64,000 nt of DNA from contig CAWCZO010000003.1 of the NCBI GenBank assembly GCA_963800065.1, forward strand, positions 186,001 to 250,000, read 5' to 3'. How positions within the stretch are numbered: the first letter of the stretch is position 1; every line of letters starts with the position of its first letter. Positions 58,313 through 64,000 of the stretch are shown in pieces. Below the pieces are notes generated by a model, which saw only the letters and a program-made list of their open reading frames with translations, searched no databases and was not told the origin of the DNA. Source of the DNA: CAWJFJ01 sp963800065. GTDB taxonomy: Bacteria; Actinomycetota; Acidimicrobiia; Acidimicrobiales; UBA8190. Position numbers and translations under genes: made by a program.

Positions 58313-60178
58313 GTGCCCCGCGTGCGTGTGGCCCTGTGCCAGCTCGACACGGTCGTCGGTGACATCGACGGCAACGTCGAGCGGATCATGGCCGCCCTGG
58401 CCCGGGCCGAGGAGGACGGCGCCGACCTGGCCGCCTTTCCGGAGCTGGCCGTCACCGGCTACCCGCCCGAGGACCTCCTCCTCAAGCCGGCGTTCGTGGC
58501 CGACAACCTCGCCGCCCTGCGCCGCCTGGCGGCGGCCACCACGGGCTGCGTGGCCCTGGTGGGGTTCGTCGACGTCGTCGGCCGTGACAGCGTGTCCGAC
58601 GCCGTGGCCCGGGCCGACGGTGCCGGCGAGGTGGCCCGCGAGGCCGCCATCCGCGGCGCGCCGCGCCGGTTGCGCAACGCCCTGGCCGTGTGCGCCGGGG
58701 GAGGAGTGCTCGGCGTCTACCACAAGCGTCGTCTGCCCAACTACGGCGTCTTCGACGAGGAACGGTGGTTCGCCCCGGGCACCTCGGAGCTCGAGCTGTA
58801 CCGGGTGGCGGGCGTGCCCGTGGGGGTGTCGGTGTGCGAGGACCTCTGGTTCCCCTCCGGTCCCGTCGCCGCCCTGGCCGCCGGTGGGGCGCGGCTGATC
58901 GTCAACGTGAACGCCTCGCCGTACGCCATCGGCCGGGGAGCCGACCGTCTGGCCGTGGCCCGCCAACGCGTGGCCGAGGCCGGATGCGCCATCGCCTACG
59001 TGAACCAGGTGGGGGGCCAGGACGAGTTGGTCTTCGACGGCGGCTCCTTCGTCGTCGACCGGGGCGGTGCCGTGGTGGCCGCCGCCGCCCCGTTCGCCGA
59101 GACCATCCTCACCGTCGACGTCGAGGTGCCGGGGACCGATGGTGGCGGGACCGGTCGCGGCGATGCCCCGGCGTCGACGGGCCGCCCCGGCGACCTGCCC
59201 GTCGTACCGGTGAGCACCGGTCCGCGCCACCCCGAGAGGCGTCCGGCGCCACCGCCGCCGCCCACTCTCGGACCCGACGCCGAGGTGTACGGCGCGCTCG
59301 TCCTCGGGACCCGCGACTATCTGGCCAAGAACGGATTCGTCGACGCCGTGGTGGGACTCTCGGGCGGTGTCGACTCGGCCCTGGTGGCCACGGTCGCCGT
59401 GGACGCCATCGGCGCCGAACACGTCCACGCGCTGGCCCTGCCGTCGCGGTACTCGAGTGAGGGGTCCTCCACCGACGCCGCCGCCCTGGCCGAGAACCTC
59501 GGCATCGAGTTGCTGACCGTTCCCATCGAGCCGGCCCACGTGGCGCTGTCGTCGATGTTGTCGTCCGTTCTCGGCGCCCCCCCGGCGGGGTTGACCGACG
59601 AGAACCTCCAGTCGCGGATCAGAGGCGTCGTGCTCATGGCCGTGTCCAACGCCCGGGGATGGATCGTCCTCACCACCGGGAACAAGAGCGAGTTGGCCAC
59701 CGGCTACTCCACCTTGTACGGCGACTCGGCCGGCGGCTTCGCCGTCATCAAGGACGTCCCCAAGCTCCTCGTCTACCGCTTGTGCCGTTACCGCAACGCC
59801 GCCGCCGGCGTCGACCGCATCCCCGAGGCGATCCTGACCAAGGCCCCGTCGGCCGAGCTGCGGCCCGATCAGCGCGACGACCAGAGCCTGCCGCCCTACG
59901 AGATCCTGGACCCCATCCTCGAGGCACTGGTGGCCCACGACCGCTCGGTGGCCGAGGTGACGCAGGCCGGTTTCGACCCCGCCGTGGTGACGCGGGTGGC
60001 GCGGCTGGTCGACGGGGCCGAGTACAAGCGCCGCCAGTCACCCCCCGGGGTGCGCATCACGGCCAAGGCCTTCGGCAAGGATCGTCGGATGCCGATCACC
60101 AACCGGTACCGCGACGTCGAGGCCGAACCGGCCGACGCGCCGGTGACGGCCGATCCGGGCCGCGCCCGTGGTCGGTGA
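58313..60178 (+). CDS. nadE: Glutamine-dependent NAD(+) synthetase
   Basis: 621 residues. The N-terminal nitrilase-type glutaminase has Glu in AAFPELAVTGYPPED, Lys in GVYHKRRLPNYGVF and Cys in GVSVCEDLWFPSG. After a Pro-rich linker (~285-310) comes the synthetase with the PP-loop GLSGGVDSALVATVA and TGNKSELATGYSTLYGDSAG. It makes NAD from deamido-NAD using glutamine nitrogen. Start GTG 58313 after AGGA. Neighbouring glnE is also a nitrogen gene. Confidence 0.95.
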   Translation: MPRVRVALCQLDTVVGDIDGNVERIMAALARAEEDGADLAAFPELAVTGYPPEDLLLKPAFVADNLAALRRLAAATTGCVALVGFVDVVGRDSVSDAVARADGAGEVAREAAIRGAPRRLRNALAVCAGGGVLGVYHKRRLPNYGVFDEERWFAPGTSELELYRVAGVPVGVSVCEDLWFPSGPVAALAAGGARLIVNVNASPYAIGRGADRLAVARQRVAEAGCAIAYVNQVGGQDELVFDGGSFVVDRGGAVVAAAAPFAETILTVDVEVPGTDGGGTGRGDAPASTGRPGDLPVVPVSTGPRHPERRPAPPPPPTLGPDAEVYGALVLGTRDYLAKNGFVDAVVGLSGGVDSALVATVAVDAIGAEHVHALALPSRYSSEGSSTDAAALAENLGIELLTVPIEPAHVALSSMLSSVLGAPPAGLTDENLQSRIRGVVLMAVSNARGWIVLTTGNKSELATGYSTLYGDSAGGFAVIKDVPKLLVYRLCRYRNAAAGVDRIPEAILTKAPSAELRPDQRDDQSLPPYEILDPILEALVAHDRSVAEVTQAGFDPAVVTRVARLVDGAEYKRRQSPPGVRITAKAFGKDRRMPITNRYRDVEAEPADAPVTADPGRARGR

Positions 60179-60191
60179 TCCCCTGGAGGTG

Positions 60192-60856
60192 ATGGCGCTG
60201 GCCACCGAAGGGCTCGGCACCGACACCGCCATGTCGGCGGGCGGGGCGGCTCTCCCGCTGGACGACCAGGCCCGCGTCATCGGCAGCTACCAGTGGATCG
60301 AGCGTCGTCTGTTCGAGGTCCTCGGCGGGTGGGTGCCGACGGAGCCGGTGGCCGAGGCCCGCCTGGTGTTCGACGTCTACAGCCAGCAGCACGCCTGGCA
60401 CGCCGACCTGTGGGCCGAACGTCTGCCCGTCCTCGACGGTCTCGATCCGGCCACGTTGACCCTTCCCCCACCATCGAGGTGGACCGTCTCCTGGCCCTGC
60501 TGGCCGGCGGGGCGCCGGGCCGGGCCCCGCCGGCGGCGGGGGGAACCCTCCTGCGACTGGTGGGCCTGGCCCGGGTGGTGCTGCCCCGACTGGTGGCCGG
60601 CTACGGCCTCCATCTGCGCCGTGCCGCACCGGTGGCCGACGGACCCGTGGTGCGGTCACTACGTTTAGTGATGCGCGACGAGATCGAGGCGTGGCAGGCG
60701 ACGGAGACTCTGGTGGAGTCCCTGGTGAGCCGGCCCCACGACATCGCCGTGGTGACGGCTCATCAGCAGACCCTGGAAGAGGTCCTGGCCGGGACGGGTC
60801 CCGGCTTCGTGCCCTGGCCCCGGTCGGCCGCCGGAGAGGACGCCGGCTCGGGGTGA
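60192..60856 (+). pseudogene. Unknown ferritin-like/helical protein gene with one frameshift
   Basis: Frame 1 runs ALPLDDQARVIGSYQWIERR to DGLDPATLTLPPP. The continuing protein text (TIEVDRLLALLAGGAPGRAP to EAWQATETLVESLVSRPHDI and VVTAHQQTLEEVLAG) is in the next frame. The switch falls in a run of five C at 60465-60469; one more C would restore a single ~220-residue protein. The two helical parts, with scattered Glu/His (YSQQHAWHADLW), look like a ferritin-type or DUF fold. A homopolymer sequencing error is as likely as a true mutation. ATG 60192 lies directly after GGAGG; start uncertain. Confidence 0.55.
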
Positions 60857-61022
60857 ACTGTCCCCCTTGACGCCGCCGGTAAACTGATATCCACAGGCGA
60901 CCGCCGTCCGTGGTCCGGAGGGAATTCCGGAGCGTGGGCGACCGACGGGTGCGTGAGCAGGCGAAAAAGTAGTCCTGCCGGCAGGCACCGCCGGAGGGGA
61001 CCCGACGAAGGGCTGAAGGACG

Positions 61023-61964
<942 letters not shown>

Positions 61965-62021
61965 GGAGCCCCCGGGCCGCTCTTTCGTCGGCGCCGGCGC
62001 CGTGTGAGTAGGATCGCCCCT

Positions 62022-62096
62022 GTGAAGAAGCTGCTGATCCTCGCCATCCTCGTCGCCCTCGGATTCGTCGCCGCCAAGCGGCTCCGCGAAGCCTGA
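62022..62096 (+). CDS. Tiny membrane protein (24 aa)
   Basis: GTG 62022 gives 24 residues: a KKLL start, a hydrophobic helix (ILAILVALGFVAAKRL) and a short basic end. AGGA lies upstream. It resembles the beginning of the small actinobacterial DLW-39-type proteins but stops before their conserved acidic end. It sits just after the sigma factor gene. Confidence 0.4.
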   Translation: MKKLLILAILVALGFVAAKRLREA

Positions 62097-62103
62097 GCCC
62101 CCG

Positions 62104-62127
62104 GGCGGAGGCCCTGAGGCCCCCGCC
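62104..62127. terminator. Hairpin terminator between convergent genes
   Basis: GGCGG-A-GGCC, loop CTGA, GGCC-C-CCGCC: nine pairs with a one-base mismatch. No T-tract. Confidence 0.5.
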
Positions 62128-62150
62128 GGCGTCCGTCCCTCCGACCGCGC

Positions 62151-62942
62151 TCAACCGGCGGTCCGCCGCTGGTTGTACCGCCACGCCAGCATCGCCGCCC
62201 CCGAGACGGCCAGTGCCGCTCCGGTGACGGCCGCCGCCGTGGGGAGGTTCGGGACGGGGACGCGGTCGCGCAGGCGGACCGGCCGGGAGAACTGCCGGAT
62301 CTCCCACCCGCGCTCGCGGGCCAGGCGGGCCAGGACGCGGTCGGGGTTGACGGCCACCGGGTGGCCGACCACCTCGAGCATGGGGACGTCGGTGTAGGAG
62401 TCGCTGTAGGCGTAGGACCCTTCGAGGTCGATCCCCTCGAAGAGGGTGAGGGAGCGGATGGCGTCCGCCTTGAAGAGTCCGTAGGCGTAGAAGGCCATCT
62501 CCCCGGTGTAGCGACCGTCGAGGTCGACCACGGCCCGGCTGGCGATGGCACCGTCGACCCCCAGGTACTCGGCCAGCGGCTGGACGATCTCCTCGGGCGA
62601 GGCGGAGACGATGAAGGTCCGCCGCCCGGCGGCGCGGTGGTGGTCGATGAGCTCCATGGCCTCGGCGTAGATGATCGGCTCCACGACCTCGTCGAGGGCC
62701 TCGCGGACCAGGTCCGACACCTGGGTCTGGTCCCACCCCCTGGTCATGGCCAGGACCGACTCCCTGATCCGGGCTAGCTTCTGCTCGCTGGCACCCAGGT
62801 GGAGGTAGACGAGCTGGGAGACGAGGGCCCGCAGGACCGTCCGGCGCGAGATCAGACCGCCCCGGTAGAAGGTGTGGCCGAAGGCGGCCATCGAGGCCCG
62901 GGCGATGACCGTCTTGTCCAGGTCGAAGAAGGCCGCCTCCAT
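62151..62942 (-). CDS. HAD-superfamily phosphatase, subfamily IB (SerB-like)
   Basis: 263 residues. HAD motifs: FFDLDKTVIARASM (DxDxT variant; nucleophile Asp), FIVSASPEEIVQPLAEYLGV, then KADAIRSL and YSDSYTDVPMLEVVGHPVAV. The C-terminus carries a hydrophobic segment (AAAVTGAALAVSGAAMLAW) that may anchor it to the membrane. This is the family of actinobacterial HAD-IB hydrolases related to phosphoserine and lysophosphatidate phosphatases; substrate not known. Confidence 0.88.
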   Translation of the reverse strand: MEAAFFDLDKTVIARASMAAFGHTFYRGGLISRRTVLRALVSQLVYLHLGASEQKLARIRESVLAMTRGWDQTQVSDLVREALDEVVEPIIYAEAMELIDHHRAAGRRTFIVSASPEEIVQPLAEYLGVDGAIASRAVVDLDGRYTGEMAFYAYGLFKADAIRSLTLFEGIDLEGSYAYSDSYTDVPMLEVVGHPVAVNPDRVLARLARERGWEIRQFSRPVRLRDRVPVPNLPTAAAVTGAALAVSGAAMLAWRYNQRRTAG

Positions 62943-62984
62943 GAGCTCCGAGTCTACGGTCGCCCCCCTCGGTGGGAGGCGACG

Positions 62985-63647
62985 TCAGGGACCGACCAGC
63001 AGGTGGCGGACGGCGTCCTCGGCATCGCCGATGACCAGGGCCAGGACCTCGTCGCCGGCGCTCAGGACGGTGTCGCCCCGGGGCACGACCAGGCGGTCGT
63101 GACGGACCACGGCCACGATGGTGGCGTCGCGGGGGATCTCGAGGTCGGAGAGGGCGATCCCCTCGGCCGGCGAGCCCTCGGCCAGGGTCACCTCCACCAG
63201 GTTGGCCGACCCCCCCTCGAACTGGAGCAAGCGGACGAGCGACCCCACCGAGACGGCCTCCTCCACCAGGGCGGTGAGCAGTTGGGGGGTCGAGACCGAG
63301 ACGTCGACGCCCCAGGACTCGTTGAACAGCCACTGGTTGTCGGGATGGTTCACCCGGGCCACGACGCGGGGGACGGCGAACTCCTGCTTCGACAGCAGCG
63401 AGATGACCAGATTGTCCTCGTCGTCGCCGGTGGCGGCCACGGCCACGTCGACGTCGGCCATCCCGGCCGCCACCAGCGAGCTCACCTCACAGGCGTCGGC
63501 CGCCACCCAGGAGACGTCGAGGGAGTGGCGCAGGCGCTCGACGAGATCGGGGTCCCGCTCGATGAGGAGGACGTCGTGGCCGTTGGCCCGGAGGTCCTTG
63601 GCGATGGCCGTCCCCACGCTGCCGGCCCCGGCGATGGCCACTTTCAC
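62985..63647 (-). CDS. trkA: Trk potassium-uptake NAD-binding protein TrkA (CeoC-like)
   Basis: 220 residues: RCK N-domain with KVAIAGAGSVGTAIAKDLRA (GxGxxG), VLLIERDPDLVERL, AATGDDEDNLVISLLSKQEF, and a TrkA-C domain (LVEVTLAEGSPAEGIALSDL). It regulates Trk-type K+ channels by binding NAD(H) or ATP. Thirty-one bases downstream of another TrkA gene, the split pair usual in Actinobacteria. Confidence 0.92.
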   Translation of the reverse strand: MKVAIAGAGSVGTAIAKDLRANGHDVLLIERDPDLVERLRHSLDVSWVAADACEVSSLVAAGMADVDVAVAATGDDEDNLVISLLSKQEFAVPRVVARVNHPDNQWLFNESWGVDVSVSTPQLLTALVEEAVSVGSLVRLLQFEGGSANLVEVTLAEGSPAEGIALSDLEIPRDATIVAVVRHDRLVVPRGDTVLSAGDEVLALVIGDAEDAVRHLLVGP

Positions 63648-63678
63648 CGGGGGGTCACCTCCACCGGGGGGGTCACCG

Positions 63679-64000
63679 TCACTGACGCCTGCGACCTTCG
63701 ACAGGGCTCGACACCGGCGTCCCCGTGGCGATACGGCGCTCGAGATCGGCCATGGCGTCCTTCATCACGGCCACGTGGAGGACGTCACCCTCCTGGCCCA
63801 CCATGGCGGCGAGATCCAGGCGGGGGACGCCGCCCCGGGTGACGGCCACCAGGTTGGCCCGCCCCTCGAGACCGAGGTCGTAGAGACGCTTCCCGGCCCA
63901 CGCCTCGGGGAGGAGGTGCTCGACGAGGACGAGCTGGCCGGTGGCGTCGGTCCATTCGCCGGTGACGGTCTCCGGCAGCAACCGACGGAGGACCTGATCG
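63679..64000 (-). CDS. TrkA-family potassium-uptake protein (CeoB-like), C-terminal part, cut by window end
   Basis: The frame is open to the window edge. The visible ~106 residues (DQVLRRLLPETVTGEWTDAT; LVLVEHLLPEAWAGKRLYDL; RANLVAVTRGGVPRLDLAAM) are the end of the RCK domain and a TrkA-C domain. It lacks the NAD-binding N-terminus only because the window ends. Confidence 0.85.
   Translation of the reverse strand, partial: DQVLRRLLPETVTGEWTDATGQLVLVEHLLPEAWAGKRLYDLGLEGRANLVAVTRGGVPRLDLAAMVGQEGDVLHVAVMKDAMADLERRIATGTPVSSPVEGRRRQ

Noticed and set aside
58259..59938. Open frame extending glnE upstream to about 1486 residues
   Set aside because: This part is antisense to nadE, whose motifs are clear; the text is low-complexity and lacks GlnE features. 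GlnE starts near 58258.
60857..61022. Housekeeping promoter for the sigma factor (TTGACG at 60867 with TATCCA)
   Set aside because: The spacing is only 15 bases and the -10 is poor, so it is not strong enough to list.

Overview
The window is high-GC bacterial DNA (estimated 65-70% G+C by eye). Gene content points to Actinomycetota, most likely the class Acidimicrobiia: a two-domain GlnE, a glutamine-dependent NadE, a CeoB/CeoC-style pair of Trk proteins, GTG/TTG starts, GTGA/ATGA stop-start overlaps and a Gram-positive-type flagellum without P- or L-ring genes. The class assignment is inference; no 16S or marker search was possible.

Layout. 1-10 kb: an acyltransferase cut by the window edge, a zinc-ribbon protein, an FlhF-like chimera, a methyltransferase, an flbD/small membrane protein/flhF block, a STAS protein, UDP-galactopyranose mutase (glf) and a large double glycosyltransferase. 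10-43 kb: a nearly complete flagellar locus: flagellin copy 1; flgB-flgC-fliE-F-G-H-I-J-(cell-wall hydrolase)-fliK-flgD-flgE; fliM-N-O-P-Q-R-flhB; hypothetical genes; fliD-fliS-(fliT-like) on the minus strand; flhA-flhF-small membrane protein on the minus strand; flagellin copy 2; flbD-motA-motB-fliL; flgN-flgK-flgL-fliW; and csrA convergent to fliW. No fliA, flgM, flhG or chemotaxis genes are present. 43-64 kb: a DoxX-Rieske fusion, a copper ATPase beside a copper-monooxygenase-like protein, a lipoprotein, a crotonase, an N-acyl-D-amino-acid deacylase, kdpE with a KdpD split into two divergent genes, glnE, nadE, a frameshifted unknown gene, a primary-type sigma factor, a HAD phosphatase and two TrkA proteins.

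Regulation. A spaced motif of the FliA/WhiG sigma type, T(C/A)(A/C)A-16 nt-G(T/C/A)CGA(A/T)(G/A)N, recurs upstream of flagellin (both copies), flgB, fliM, fliD, flhA, flhF copy 1, flgN, glf and the glycosyltransferase. The last two therefore look like flagellar-regulon genes, suggesting that the flagellin is glycosylated. At flgN and glf the motif lies so close to the start codon that the mRNA is probably leaderless.

Repeats. Two long direct repeats enclose the basal-body and export genes: a 1036-bp flagellin cassette (10121-11156 and 36177-37212, one mismatch seen) and a 1.76-1.80 kb flhF block (3933-5688 and 32241-34038). A third 705-bp fragment of the flhF block sits at 1310-2014. The flhF products keep the FlhF N-terminal signature, but every GTPase motif is replaced. 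flhA, the single-copy island between the second copies of both repeats, carries four one-base insertions, which may be an assembly fault or real decay.
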